Positions 42,974 through 54,992 of a DNA stretch of 64,000 nt are shown piece by piece; position 1 is the first letter of the stretch, and every line of letters begins with the position of its first letter. This DNA is from Cichorium intybus (Eukaryota > Streptophyta > Magnoliopsida > Asterales > Asteraceae). Location of the stretch: positions 80,918,857 to 80,982,856 of the forward strand of contig CM042017.1 of assembly GCA_023525715.1 (NCBI GenBank), given 5' to 3'. The position numbers and the translations under genes are program-made. The notes beneath the pieces are model-generated. The model was given only the letters and a program-made list of their open reading frames with translations. It made no database searches and was not told the DNA's origin.

Positions 42974-45900
42974 ATGGCTGGCTCATCCTCAGCAAATGAA
43001 AATACTTCCTCTTCTCTAATGTTGAAGATCAAACAAAATCAGAACATGATTATTGATCTTCACTCATCGAAGTATAATGAAGCTCTTCAGCCGATGATTG
43101 AATGTCTCAAATTCTCGAGGATTAGCAAAGCCCTAACTGCTTCAGAGGAGGTTCCAATCGTGTATCTCTCATCTGCATACTCCTCTGCATTCTACAACAA
43201 GGCTGACGATGTTGTTACGTTTGAGGTTGGTTCAATCAAGACACGCATTTCCAAGTCTCGATTTGGGAAATTGCTAGGGTTTGCTGATCAAACCGACCTT
43301 ATTGACCCTGAATCCCTTTCGCCTTCTACTCTTCCACGGTTGTTCTATCAACTAGGCTACAAAGGTGATATCACACAACTATCGAAGTTCACAAAGAAGA
43401 GCCTACCGCCTCTGTGGAATTTTCTTTTCACTATACTGTTCAAGAGCTTCTCTGAACGCACGACAGGCACAGACAGTGCAAGTAAGCTCTTCTACTCTTT
43501 ATTCTATGGCCTCTATCATGATATCAACCTGGATTACGGGTCCATTCTTTGGAGCCAATTTGTAGAGAGCGTGAACTACAAAAATCGACACTCTGAAATC
43601 TCTTGTGCTCGATTTTGGACCATTGTGGTAAAAAGGGCCATTGAGCAACATCATCTCCATATCATGACCGATTCTGTCTTGGCGGTCATTCCGACTCTCT
43701 CAACCACACAGTTTGCAACCACAAAATCGGAGGATTTTGATTTCATCGGATCCATTCCGATCACAATGTTGGACCGCGTTCCGAATGGTGTGCACTGCAT
43801 TGCTGCATATCGACAAATACCTCCATCCGGAATTCGTGCTGTTGATCAAACTCATCAAGTCGCCTTTGACAGACTTGAAAATCCGAAGAAAAATGTCAAA
43901 CGAAAGGGCAAAACTGCTGTATCTGACACGGAGAAACAACACAAATGACCAAGAAGACTCCGAAAGTTTGTTCAGTCCTATGATTCGGAAAACGAACTCT
44001 CCGATTCTCATCCAATTCCGACCCCTCCGCGAGATGTTCCGATTGCTGACAACCTCGACGATGTTCCACCTCCCAAACCTTCTCCTCCCCAATCACCGCC
44101 TCATGACCCCACACCAAAAACAACTCCTCATTCAAGTCCACAATCTACACCTGAACATTCACCACTCCGACCTACAAACACTCAAAAGTCTCCATCTTTA
44201 TCTCCAGAACAAACTTCCATTCCTAATTCACCTCTTCACAACCTCCCTACCGACGTTGATGAAGACGAAGATATTTTGGTTAATGATGATCAGGATGATC
44301 TTTCTGATTTCCTTGAATCTCCATCTAATGTCAAACTGAAGCCACCCAGCTCTTCTGTTCCGATGACATCTGAACAGCTCTCGGAAATTTCTGCCAAACT
44401 GGATTTACTTCTCCAATCCCAGTCCCATCTTTCCGTCTCCGATTGGCAATCCCAATTGGATGCTCACAAGGACTCGGTGGATACCTTGATCACCGAAAAT
44501 GTCAGTCTCATGCGTCAATTTACCTCCCACATAGAGAAATCTGAAGCACAAATGCGAGACTCAGCCGACTCGATTGGCAGACTGGAAAGAGATGTCCTTA
44601 AATTCACTCAAGATTTCCGTGACTCTCATGCTCGGAACATTGAAGGTATGAATCAGGTTATCTCCAACTTCAGCACCTCTCTGAAGACCGAAAAAGAGGC
44701 ACTCTTTACCTTACGTTCGGAATTGAAGCAACAATATTCCGACTGGGCATCTTCTATGGATGCAAAGGTTGATCAACTGAGGACCGATTTGGCCTCAGAA
44801 AATTATTTGATGGATAAAGTGGCCGCCAAAGAAACTAAAATTCAGATCCTAAAGACCGATCTCCGTCACCAGTCTGCCATTCTCACATCGGCCTTGTCAC
44901 AGAACAAAGCTATTCGAAGTGGTGTATCGGAAATTGACTCCTTTCTTCATAGGATTGTTGAAGACTCTGATCCGATTCTCAACCCTCAGGTGCGCCGACA
45001 TCTGACCCTCAAGCTTCATCCTGTCTTCAATCTTCTTGCCGCATTGAAGGGTGTTTCGGAAGGTGTTGCCTCTCCGAAACAAGGGGGAGACGACATACAT
45101 GAAGAAAGTATATTCAATCAGGAGTCTCCAAAGAAAGAAACTCCGATTGAATCAAACAAAAATGCTGAAGGAGTCGCTGGTCCATCTAAAGACAAAGGCA
45201 AGAAAATTGTGGAAGAAGATGAATCGAATCAGAACGCCACCAAATCGGTCAGGGAAACGGAAGTTGATGAAATTCTCAACCTAACTCGGAAGCTTGATGC
45301 TGAGGAAGCTGCCAAAAGAGAGGCTGAGTTACTTCTTCAAACTCAAATGTCTTTGTTTCCTCCATGGCACTACAAAAGAATGACAATGGAAGCAATTACT
45401 GAGCCTGTGGAGAACTGGCTTCAACCAATAGCCTCGTACAACACAAGCAATGATGTAAACTCGCAGTTTGATTTTCCGATGACTGCAAAAGCTCTCCTGT
45501 TCCGAGGATTTGAGGAACTTAAAGACACTCGCCTTTCTAGTTCGGAAGTGAATGATTTGTTATTCACTTTCTATCTGAAGAATGCTCGTCCTCAACATTT
45601 GACATGGAGTTTGAAGAAGATTGTGCAGCTGACTCCACGTCTTCCTGAGGTTCTTGTTCCTTTCAAGAACGCAAGGTTCTTGGCTTTGAGAGGAGATGAT
45701 AAAGAAAAGATGGAATTTTCTCTTGCTGATCTTCCATTTCTGAATCCATTCGACTGGATATCTTTGTTCAATATCCTGTCAAGAGAACATAAGTATCAAC
45801 CTCTCTTTGATCATGTCAAAAAGATGCTTGGATACTACATCCTTGAAGTGGCAAAGCTCGATGTTGAAGTTGCTGGTGTTCTGGATAAAGCTCCTTTAAC

Positions 45901-46222
45901 TGTGAGACGTCCTCCTCCCAAGAATCTGAGCAAGCGTAAAATCGGAAAAATTGCCAACTCAAACTGAAGCGTGGCATATAATTCAAAGGAAGGTCTCGAG
46001 AATGTTAAAAGAATATTCTTTCTTTTGGACAAACATCATTACAGGACTCCAGTGTTGGAACATATTCTTCACATCATCAACAAACTGCCTTCCAACACCA
46101 CTGAAGATAAAACCTGCGTCAATGACATGTTGAGGTGGTACATTGAATTCCGAAAAAGGATCCTGGCAATCATTCCGAAGGTGTTTGACAGAAAAACAAG
46201 CGAAGTAAAACTTGAAGAATGA
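42974..46222 (+). pseudogene. Sirevirus envelope-like ORF (E4), interrupted by two UGA codons
   Basis: One reading frame stays open from ATG 42974 to 46222 except for UGA at 43946-43948 and UGA at 45965-45967. The first part (324 codons) is a globular domain starting MAGSSSANENTSSS, with MLKIKQNQNMIIDLH and IVYLSSAYSSAFYNKADD. The second (672 codons) begins with a Pro/Ser-rich linker, then a long heptad-like coiled coil (about 44470-44900, including ADSIGRLERDVLKF), an acidic/Lys linker, and a C-terminal domain (FDFPMTAKALLFRGFEE, WSLKKIVQLTPRLPEV). The third (84 codons) includes RIFFLLDKHHYRTPVLEHIL. The N-terminal and C-terminal segments resemble the env-like ORF of Sireviruses. No clear signal peptide or transmembrane segment is seen, so membrane function is doubtful. 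The stops are likely nonsense mutations, though readthrough cannot be excluded. Confidence 0.75.
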
Positions 46223-46244
46223 TGAGAAATCGCATTTTTGACTC

Positions 46245-46255
46245 AAAGGGGGAGA
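46245..46255 (+). promoter_or_regulatory. Polypurine tract of E4
   Basis: AAAGGGGGAGA just before the 3' LTR. Confidence 0.9.
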
Positions 46256-46256
46256 T

Positions 46257-46576
46257 TGTTGAGTCATTAATTAAGATTGAGTCAAATATGCTAATCGGAT
46301 CTGTTGCCTGATTTGTAGCCTATATTTTAGCTATCGGTTATGGAATGGGTCTGTCATTCCATACTTAGTTTTTGTTTATATAGCTTATTCGTAACCCTGT
46401 TAGGGTTAACTTTTGTAATCTCTTTACGGCGCTCATACAGAATAGTTCTCATTGAATTGTTCTTGAGTTGCATTGTTAATCATTCAACATCAGTTCTTCA
46501 TATCGTCTGTTTTTGATCTAGTTTATTTACATTATTCCGCATTTTTGAATCACGATCCAACTCTTGCAATTCAACA
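46257..46576 (+). repeat. 3' LTR of E4
   Basis: 320 bp, identical to the 5' LTR but for one A/G difference. Confidence 0.95.
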
Positions 46577-46581
46577 CATGA

Positions 46582-46844
46582 TCGTATCAAGGCCAAGTCC
46601 ACAACTTGTTGAAGTGCGGCTACACTTCACAATCACGTAGGTAACTCCTTTACATGTATCTGTACATACATTTAATCAAAGGAATTATTAAGAAGTTAAA
46701 CTTCAACCTGGTCAACTGCAGAACCGAACACATTACCTCGGATGAATACTTCATGTGTTCCGATCTATAAGTGTGAGCTTTCCACATTGAATTCAGCTCC
46801 TAATGTCATATTAGAAGGGAATTGGGTGTTTCACCATTATAGAA
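46582..46844 (-). other. 3' untranslated part of E5
   Basis: It continues at 33599-33351 on the other side of E4. Non-coding. Confidence 0.7.
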
Positions 46845-49800
46845 TTAGATGGACTTTAATCTCATCCCAATCGCAGACTTGTGCACTAAGTCTCTTGGCA
46901 AACCCTTAGTTAAATGATCTGCCAAATTGTGTTGTGATTTCACATACTCAATCGAAATTACACCATTCATGATTAGATCTCCAACCATATTGTGCCGGAC
47001 ACATAAGTGTCGACACTTGTCATTACACACTTGAGTATAAGCCCTGCCTAGAGCGGCAACATTATCACAATGGATAGAAATAGGTGTTATAGGTTTAGAC
47101 CACAAAGGAATCTCATAGACCAAGTTCCTTAACCATTCAGCTTCTTTACCAGCAAAACTTAAATCAATAAACTCAGATTCCATTGTTGAGTTTGCAATGC
47201 ATGTTTGCTTCTTAGAAGCCTAGGAGATAGCACCTCCCCTAAGCAAGAAAACCTAAGCAGTTGTTGAGGAATGATCATCCAGGTTGGTTATCCAACTTGC
47301 ATCTGAATGTCCTTACAGGACTGAAGGATATCCCAAGTAACTCAATCCATAATCCATGGTTCCCTTGAGATACTTAAATACTTTATTTACTGCTTGCCAA
47401 TGTTGAGCATTAGGATTCTTAGTATATCTGCTCAATTTTCCCACAGCAAAAGCAATATCAGGCCTGGTACTTGTCATAGCATACATCAAGCTACCAATGG
47501 CCTTAGAGTATTCCAATTGTGAAAAAGGAATTCCTTTGTTCTCCATCAATTTCACACTTGGATCCATGGGAGTGCTTAACGATGAACAATCGGCAAAATT
47601 AAACCGCTTGAGAATTTTATCAATATAATGACTCTGAGTCATTACCACTCCTTTGTTCCTCCTCTTAATTCTTATTCCAAGAATCACATCGGCCTCTCCC
47701 AAATCTTTCATGGAAAACTTAGATGAAAACAGTTTCTTTGTTTCATCTACTTGATTTTGGTCAGTACTGAAAATCAACATGTCATCTACATATAAGCAAA
47801 TGATCACTGCAGCACAAATAGCATCATCGAATCTACTGTAAACACATTTGTCACTTTGGTTTAACTTAAAACCAGAGGAAAAAATCACCTCATCAAATTT
47901 TTGATGCCATTGCTTGGGCGCTTGTTTTAGCCCGTACAAAGATTTCTCAAGTTTACGTACCATATGCTCTTTACCGGGCATAACGAAACCTTCCGGTTGT
48001 TTCATGTAAACTTCCTCATCGAGTTCGCCATTCAAAAAGGATGTTTTCACATCCATTTGATGAATGATCATATTGTGGATGATTGCCAAGGCAATCAACA
48101 ATCTAATGGTAGAGATACGTGCAACCAGAGCATACGTATCGAAATAGTCAACACCGGGTTTTTGTCTAAAACCTTGAATGACTAACCGAGCTTTGCACTT
48201 GTCAATAGTCCTATTAACATTCATTTTCTTTTTGAAAATCCATTTGCAACCAAGTGGTTTAGAACCTGGAGGCAAATCAGCTAACACCCAAGTGTTATTC
48301 TCAAGAATTGATGACATTTCGTCATCAATTTCTTCCTTCCAAAAAATTACATCTCGAGACTGCATGGCCTCTTGATATGTCTTTGGATCATCCTCAATAC
48401 TATAACAATACAAGTATTGAAAAACCTCATCATCCCTTGTTCCTTCCACCAAATACATTTGGAAATCGGAACAGAAATTTTTTGGGATTTTGCCACTTTT
48501 GCTCGTTCGAAGCTCTCATGTTTCTGGTTCAACAAAACCGTTTACACTATCTGAACTTTCTGGATTTTGCACCTCATTAGTGCCAAAATTCATATCCTTA
48601 GGCCTTTGAATAGATGAGAAACGCATCTCATCGAAAATTGCATCTCGTGACTCGATAATGTTGTGAACCGATACCGAATCATTAGGATCAATAACATATA
48701 ACCTATATGCCTTGGAATGTTCCACATATCCAATGAATATACAATCTATTCCACGTTCCCCCAAAGTTGACCTTTTGGGATCGGTTAGTTTTACAACTGC
48801 CCGAAATCGCCAAACACGAAAATAACTCAAATTCGGCTTTTTCTTGAACCAAAGTTCATATGGGACTGTTTTGTTCTCTTTATTTGGAACCCTATTTAAT
48901 AAATAGCAAGCCGTTAACATGGCCTCTCCCCAGAATCCATTACTCAATCCCGATTATGACAACATCGAGTTTACCATTTCCTTTAAAACTCGATTTTTGC
49001 ATTCATCAATTCCATTCTGTGGAGGCGAGTAAGGTACTGTGGTCTCATGAATAATACCCCCTGATTGGAAGTATATGGGATCCATATATTCACCTCCCAT
49101 ATCAGTCCGAAGACGTTTAACCAAATTGCCCAATTGCAATTCCACCTCGGTTTTGTATATTTTGACCTTTTCCAATGCATCATTTTTAGCATTAAGCAAA
49201 TACACGTAGCAAAACCGGGTACAGTCATCAATGAATGTGATGACATATCGTTTACCACCCAAGGAAGGAGTACAGTGAAAGTCACACATGTCACTGTGTA
49301 CAAGTTCCAAAATAGTCGAATTTCTAGTAACATTAGGAAAGGGCTGTTTTGTCACTTTTGTGAGCATGCATGTTTTACATTTATCAGAAGTCATGTCAAA
49401 GGCTGGAATTAATCCTTCTTTTGACATCTCATGCATCCTTTTAAAATTTACATGACCTAATCTTGAATGCCAAAGCATAGATTTGTGAATATTAGAAGCA
49501 GAAGATACAAATGCAGAATTTTGAACAGGTAATAATTTGTCAACAAGATTCAAACGAAACATTCTATTATTCAAATAACCAAAACCAATAAACATTCCAC
49601 CCCGAGACAAAATAAACTTATTTAACTCAATAACTTGTTTAAAATCATCAAAATTCAAACAACTAGAACTAACAAGATTCTTTCGAATCTTAGGAACAAA
49701 CAAAACATCAAAAAGCGTAATAGTCTTTCCAGAAGTAAATTCAAGACATACGACAACAAATCCACAAATAGGAATAAAAGAATCGTCTCCCATCCTTAGC

Positions 49801-50922
49801 ACCGATCCATCATCAAGCGGTGTTTGTGTTTCAAACATCCGTTTATCCTTGCATACATGGTTCGTTGCCCCGGAGTCGATCCACCAAGCAACATCATCAT
49901 CCTATACATAGAATGATTCAGGAATAAGTGAAACATAATAAACATAATTCTTTTTAGAATTATCAAAGTTAGTCAAATACTGACCTCTTTTACCTTGGCC
50001 CGAAGACCCGTTCACACGTCCATTGGCTCCATGGTTTCCAACACCATTATTGTTGCTTAAGTTCACAAGACAATCACACTTGCAATGTCCCACCTTATTG
50101 CACCTCCAACAAACTAGATCCTTTTTCTTTTTGTTGGGGTTATTTGGGACATGTTCCTGCTTACATTTGCCAAGCCCTTCTATCTGACTTTGGCTTCTCA
50201 ATTGCATATACCAAAAGACTGTTGTTCGGGTTCCTTGGTTTTTTTTCAACCATATGAACAGAGGGTTGTCCAGGTTCAACCTTTCCTTTTGTTTTGTCAA
50301 TATCCTTTGCCCAAAGAGACTCTTCAATGCGAATATGACTAGCAAGTTGAACCATTGAGAGTTCCTCCTTTTGATGTTTCAAATTATGTTTGAAATCCTT
50401 CCAGGATGGTGGAAGTTTTTCAATCACACTTGACACAGCAATGGATTCATCCATATTCATTTTGTGCAGTTTAAATTAACCATAAACACCGAGAAGTACA
50501 TTGAATTGTTCAGTGACAAACCTTGAATCGACCATTTTATAATTAATAAAGTTACTAACCAGGAACTTCTTACTAGAAGCGTCCTCCGTGATGTATTTCA
50601 ATTCAAGAGTGTCCCACAATTCCTTGGCAGTTAAAGCATCACCATGGATATCGAATAAAGCATCAGACATACCGTTCAAAATGTGATCTTTACAGATGTA
50701 CTCATCGTTGTCCCACTTTTGTTTCTTCCTGGTCTCTTCAAGGGATTCTTCAGCACCTTCCTCAGGCATGGCTGGTCTTGGAGTAGTCAGCACGTATGCT
50801 GCTTTCAGAGTGGTCAGCATGAAGTGCATCTTCTTCTTCCAGCGCCTGAAATCAACGCCTTCAAACTTCTCCAGTTTTGCAAACTTCGTAGTCATCTCGC
50901 GGATTGTTTCAACCATCTCCAT
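46845..50922 (-). pseudogene. E5 gag-pol polyprotein, inactivated
   Basis: Gag begins at ATG 50922 (TTKFAKLEKFEGVDFRRWKK). It has a stop near 50476 and a frameshift near 50200, then the zinc knuckle CWRCNKVGHCKCDC. From 50345 to 46845 one frame holds, with single stops at about 49902, 48951, 48513 and 47310 plus another near 47250. Protease WWIDSGATNHVC lies near 49870. Integrase follows, with LVHSDMCDF, RTDMGGEY and QNGIDECKN, where the usual VE-R around the catalytic Glu is altered. RT (48458-47313) has YGLKQAPKQWH and CLYVDDMLIFS. RNase H has ESEFIDLSFAGKEAEWL and HCDNVAALGRA. It is a Tork-related copia, lineage not certain. Only point nonsense changes separate most of it from an open frame. 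Confidence 0.85.
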
Positions 50923-50944
50923 AAACAAGAAATATCAGTTCGAT

Positions 50945-51510
50945 TGTTAGAGTTTGGTTAGGGTTTGAGTGCAGATCTGGATACCTCTTGAATCGTGAGA
51001 TCACTTTCCGAACTGATATTTCTACCATATGCTCGGGTTACAAGAAATTCAGCCTAGGATAATCCAAGAGGACACTCACGAATCTAGGCATAGAAAGCAT
51101 GAGCCAAATTGCTATGGAGATCTGAGAGAGTTTTGATGAAAAACGAGAGCTAAAGGGTGTGTCTTCTCCAAAAAGAGGAGAGCCGTATTTATAGCAAGAC
51201 TCATGGAATACCAAGAATCATGGAATACTAAAAGTCATGGAATACCAAGAGTCATGGAAACCAATAGTCATGGAATCCGAAGAGTCATGGAATCTGAAAG
51301 GTCATTGAATCCGAAGAGTCATGGATCCGAGCCCAGGGGTGTTGCCCCCGGACCCTCGACTTGTCGTCGAACCGAGTATTTATTTGACCTTATACATGTG
51401 TGCACTCCGCACATACCCGAAGATATATTAGGATACAAACTAAATAGATCTTAGCTCACATGTTAGTTCCAAGTACATAAAATGACCCGGTGACACTCAA
51501 ATCAACAACA
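50945..51510 (-). repeat. 5' LTR of E5
   Basis: 566 bp. It contains a minus-strand TATAAATA box (in 51186-51195) and a run of about nine imperfect 15-bp repeats (AAGAGTCATGGAATC type, 51200-51335). Next to it, 22 bases separate the LTR from the gag ATG and no standard primer site is seen. Confidence 0.85.
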
Positions 51511-51515
51511 AAATA

Positions 51516-51712
51516 CAGGATTCTACTACATAGGTGGGTGTTGCTTAAATTAATGATTCGTATGTGACAGGCAAAGTTTCTTGAAATAGTCATTTTATAA
51601 GGGTTGATGAGTGATCTTATATAGAGATGTCTTTGAATCATATTTTTGAATATCTTTAAAGTGCGAAGATAGGTTATTCCATGAAAACACTTCCATAGAG
51701 CCAATTATTAAT
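51516..51712. other. Unassigned DNA right of E5
   Basis: Should be the continuation of the sequence left of 32855. No Sirevirus sequence is recognised, so E3 had already been truncated before E5 inserted. Confidence 0.5.
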
Positions 51713-52830
51713 GGGTAATTTTCTAAACTTCATGTCATTTTGTTTCTTTGCATATGCAAAATCCAAAAGCAATACAAAATCATAAAAATATAAAAGTATA
51801 TTATGCTTTGTTTTTATTTTGTTCTTGACACTTTTGAAAATATAAAAATATTTCTAACATGGTATAATAAAATGTGTTGGTTGTTTTGGATATTGCTTCA
51901 TTCGAATGCTTCGAATCATTGACAAATACGAAATGCCATTTCTCATAGAACTGTTTAATCGTTCGTAAAAGTTCTAATCATATTTGGACATTTTCCAAGC
52001 TTCATATAAATTCCTTATATTCCAATAATGTTCTATGAACTAAAAATTTTCTAAACTTTATGTCAGGGGCGGTTTTGTTATGGGGCATGAGGTGGCCCGT
52101 GCAAATGCTAACTTTCGTGTACGTAGCGGAAATTCTTTTTTTTTTTATTTTTTTTTAATATGGTGCAACTCCGAGAAAAAACAAGTGCCACCACTTAAAA
52201 AATAAAGTGTCACCGTAGCTGCAAAAAAAGTGCCACCACTTAAAAAATATGGAGCGTATTACAAAAATATGCATACGTCGAGGTGAACTTTAGATTGTAT
52301 GTGCAACAAATAGAATATGTTATATATAATGTACTCGTACTTTTAAACGTTTTTATGTTATTATGTTTGGTAGGAATTTTTTTTATCTTATTATATTAGC
52401 TCGGAGAAAAAATAATTCCAGTACCATGGTTATTAATAAATCATGCGTCCGTCCTTGCTTTATGTGATTTTGTTTGTTTTTTTTTTTTTCTGTATATGGA
52501 AAATCCAAAAGCAATACAAAATCATAAAAATCCAAAAACATTTTTTTTGCTTTTCTTTGTTTTTATTTTTATTTTTTTGTTTCGCTATTTTATTTTGATC
52601 TTGAAAATTTTGAAAATAAAAAAAAAATTATTTCTTACATGGTAAAATCAAATCTATTGGCAGTTTTGGATATCGATCAAATTATTGACAAATACGAAAT
52701 ACCATTTCAAAATTTTTTTAATCATTCATAAAAGTTTTTATATTATTCGAACATTTTCTAAGCTATAGATAATTTCCTTATCTTCGAATAATGTTGTATG
52801 ACCTGAAAATTTCATATATTGTTAAAGTTA
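51713..52830. repeat. Tandem duplication of about 330 bp split by a hAT MITE
   Basis: Copy 1 (51713-52040) and copy 2 (52041-52063 plus 52466-52830) share TTTTCTAAACTT(C/T)ATGT, AAAATCCAAAAGCAATACAA, ATTGACAAATACGAAAT and AATAATGTT(C/G)TATGA. Copy 2 is interrupted by the MITE at 52064-52457. Non-coding. Confidence 0.75.
52064..52457. mobile_element. hAT-type MITE with perfect 8-bp target duplication
   Basis: CTTTATGT flanks it at 52056-52063 and 52458-52465. Its ends CAGGGGCGG and CCGTCCTTG are imperfect inverted repeats. 394 bp, non-coding; a repeated AAAAAAGTGCCACCACTTAAAAAAT-like word occurs twice inside (near 52185 and 52225). Confidence 0.75.
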
Positions 52831-54308
52831 GATTATGTGGAATTTGAATTCTAATAGTAATGATATAGGATAATTTGAACAAAAGGGTGTTTGGGTCATT
52901 TTTTTGAAATTTCTAATGTTATAATTTAATAATAAGACTTGTGGTTGTCTTGTTGTGCGTATGTTAGATATTGGAATTGAAATCCTTAGCCATTTGAACA
53001 AGAATTGAAAGAATATGAAGAATGTGGAAAATTTGTAATTAAGTTAGGAAATCTAGTGTCAAGTACGTGACACATAATTTGGGACTTACACGACGTGTTG
53101 AAAGTATTTTGCTAAAGGTGGAAAATCTTAAGTTGAGAATGCATACTAGCATGCTAGAGAAGTGTTAACAAGAGTGAAGTTGAAATTAGTCATGATGAAT
53201 GATATAAATTTAAATTGCATGACAAGATTAGTATAGGTTTATGGAATGGAGTATGGTTGTAGCCAAAGTGTTATGAGAGTACAAGAATAATAATGCAATC
53301 TTATGAAGCATTAAACTAATGGTCTAAGTTGTGCAAGTGTTATATTTTATGTGAATAGAATATATCTCTAACTTGAGGTGGATACTAAATAAATGGAACG
53401 ATCAATTATGTAGGAATTGAAGTTGAAAGGGAAAACAAGCAAGATTGTCATCAAATGCCAAGTAGTTAGTCAACAAAACTATCAAGGTGAGTACATACTG
53501 CCTCACTACATTAGACACACGTCATTGTTGATATCGGTTGTTGATACTTCGTTACATTACGATTCATTGTGTGCTAAGATTATATAATATCATCCTCGTA
53601 AATTGAACTGTCGAACGGTGTTATTTTGGATTGGAACATGGCTTCTTAGATTGATACCTACCTAAAACTACGCATAGTAGAGTTGAGATTGAGAGTATGT
53701 CTAGACATACATCCCTTGTGGGATAGGTCCGATGATGCCCATAGATCTACGACCACGGCTAACCTTCGTCGATTGGGAATATGACTCCCACTGTTGTAAC
53801 CATGAAATTTTCCGGTCTTGGTGGATTTGGAATGAGACTCCCATTCTGAAGACCGTTATGGGAAAGGTCTGGCCCAACCCAAATGGTAACCGATTAGGTG
53901 TTTGGGTCGAATAGATAATATACTTTACAGACTTGCTAACAATATTGAAAAGTTTGATGTTTGTTTTTGTATTCACAAGAAGATGGTCTTATTTCCTTAG
54001 TGGTTCTTTTGTGACGTGTAAGGTGTATCCAAGAATTGAAGACAAGGAGTAGCAAGAGAGTTAGTTAGACTTTTGCACTAGAAGACCTTCTAGTGATTTA
54101 GAGACATTGAATCTAGAATAGTCAATGAACTATTGTATACGTTTTTATATGTTTTTGAATAGATTTCTGTGACTCTTGTATATCTTTTATGACATCCAAT
54201 GATACAGAAAATACTATCTTTTGAGAAATGTATTTGTAAATGGGACATGTTTCCCTTTAAATCTAATTAAATTGTGTATTCAAAAAGTGTATGAATTGGA
54301 GTGTTACA
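52820..54308 (+). mobile_element. Long LTR, probably Ty3/gypsy-like, followed by primer site
   Basis: It starts TGTTAAAG and ends GTTACA immediately before TTGGTATCAGAGTC at 54311. About 1.49 kb, non-coding, with a G+C-richer block at 53700-53910 (ACATACATCCCTTGTGGGAT and onward). Length and layout suit a plant gypsy element, but no gypsy coding sequence follows, so the class is inferred. The ORFs at 53701-53976 and 53732-53914 lie in the LTR and are not believed. Confidence 0.5.
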
Positions 54309-54311
54309 AGT

Positions 54312-54324
54312 TGGTATCAGAGTC
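54312..54324 (+). promoter_or_regulatory. Primer-binding site after the long LTR
   Basis: TGGTATCAGAGTC, matching the initiator-Met tRNA complement at the first eleven positions. Confidence 0.65.
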
Positions 54325-54992
54325 ATAGTTCAAGTGGATTAGGTTTCCATTGTGAACATAGGTTATAATTTAAGGGATTTAGAGAGCTTGTTGGCTTAGG
54401 ACTTTTTGTTAGAATATAACATGTCCTAAGCGTTACGAATTAGAAATGCATGACTAGGAATGTCATGCTAAATGTGTTACAAGGTTTGATAGGTAACCAC
54501 ACAAAAAATGTGAAATATTAAAATGCTACTCCTATTGATAAGAAATTTCTTTATCAAAATAGTATTTTGTTTTCAAAATTGGATTCTTGAAGAATTTATT
54601 ATTGGATCGATTGTTCAAAAGTAAAGCCATGTCATCCTCTGAACTATCACTTTCTTCACTCTCCCCATCCTAATTATCTGAAGGCTCAGAATAAATAGGT
54701 TTTGTGGTGCTTTTGAATGAGATCTCAATATCCTAATTTCTTCCTTTAAAACAACTGCCAAGGGCTTCTAAATAAATTTTCTTTTAGAGCATCAACAACA
54801 TCCTCCTCGTGTGCTTTAAAAAAAACATAGAGATCGTACAATTAATATGTGCCCATATTTTTGTGACCTTTTATCATCATCGAAAATAATTGCCATTCTT
54901 TTCGAATAACGTGAAGAAAAGTGGCACTAATTTATTGTTTATCTTTCGCATTTGAAAACTTTCAATGCAATCTACAATGAATCTTGTGCAAG
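54325..54992. other. Degenerate element interior ending in a polypurine tract
   Basis: The first part is leader-like. A minus-strand reading at 54620-54830 shows acidic text reminiscent of a copia Gag, but broken and weak. The stretch ends with AAGTGGGAGAT (54981-54991), a plus-strand polypurine tract. Confidence 0.4.

Larger units (their letters stand above)
33600..46576 (+). mobile_element. Young Sirevirus (Ty1/copia) element E4, 12,977 bp
   Basis: Two 320-bp LTRs differ at one base only (ATCAG at about 33680 versus ATCGG in the right copy). Flanking duplication CATGA is perfect (33595-33599, 46577-46581). It has a perfect primer site, long open gag, pol with all domains, a 2-kb intergenic region with an antisense ORF, an env-like ORF and a polypurine tract. 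By plant LTR clocks one change in 320 bases means roughly 0.1 million years (inference). It sits in the 3' untranslated part of E5. Confidence 0.95.
32855..51510 (-). mobile_element. Minus-strand Ty1/copia element E5, host of nested E4
   Basis: Bounded by LTRs TGTTAGAG...CAACA with the perfect 5-bp duplication AAATA (32850-32854, 51511-51515). Its own DNA is 32855-33599 plus 46582-51510, about 5.7 kb; the 13-kb Sirevirus E4 occupies the rest. The order on the minus strand is 5' LTR (right), gag, protease, integrase, RT, RNase H, polypurine tract, 3' LTR (left). It inserted about 85 bases beyond the last recognisable part of E3. Confidence 0.9.

Noticed and set aside
53701..53976. Overlapping ORFs on both strands in a G+C-richer block
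   Set aside because: They lie inside a long LTR and show no protein pattern.
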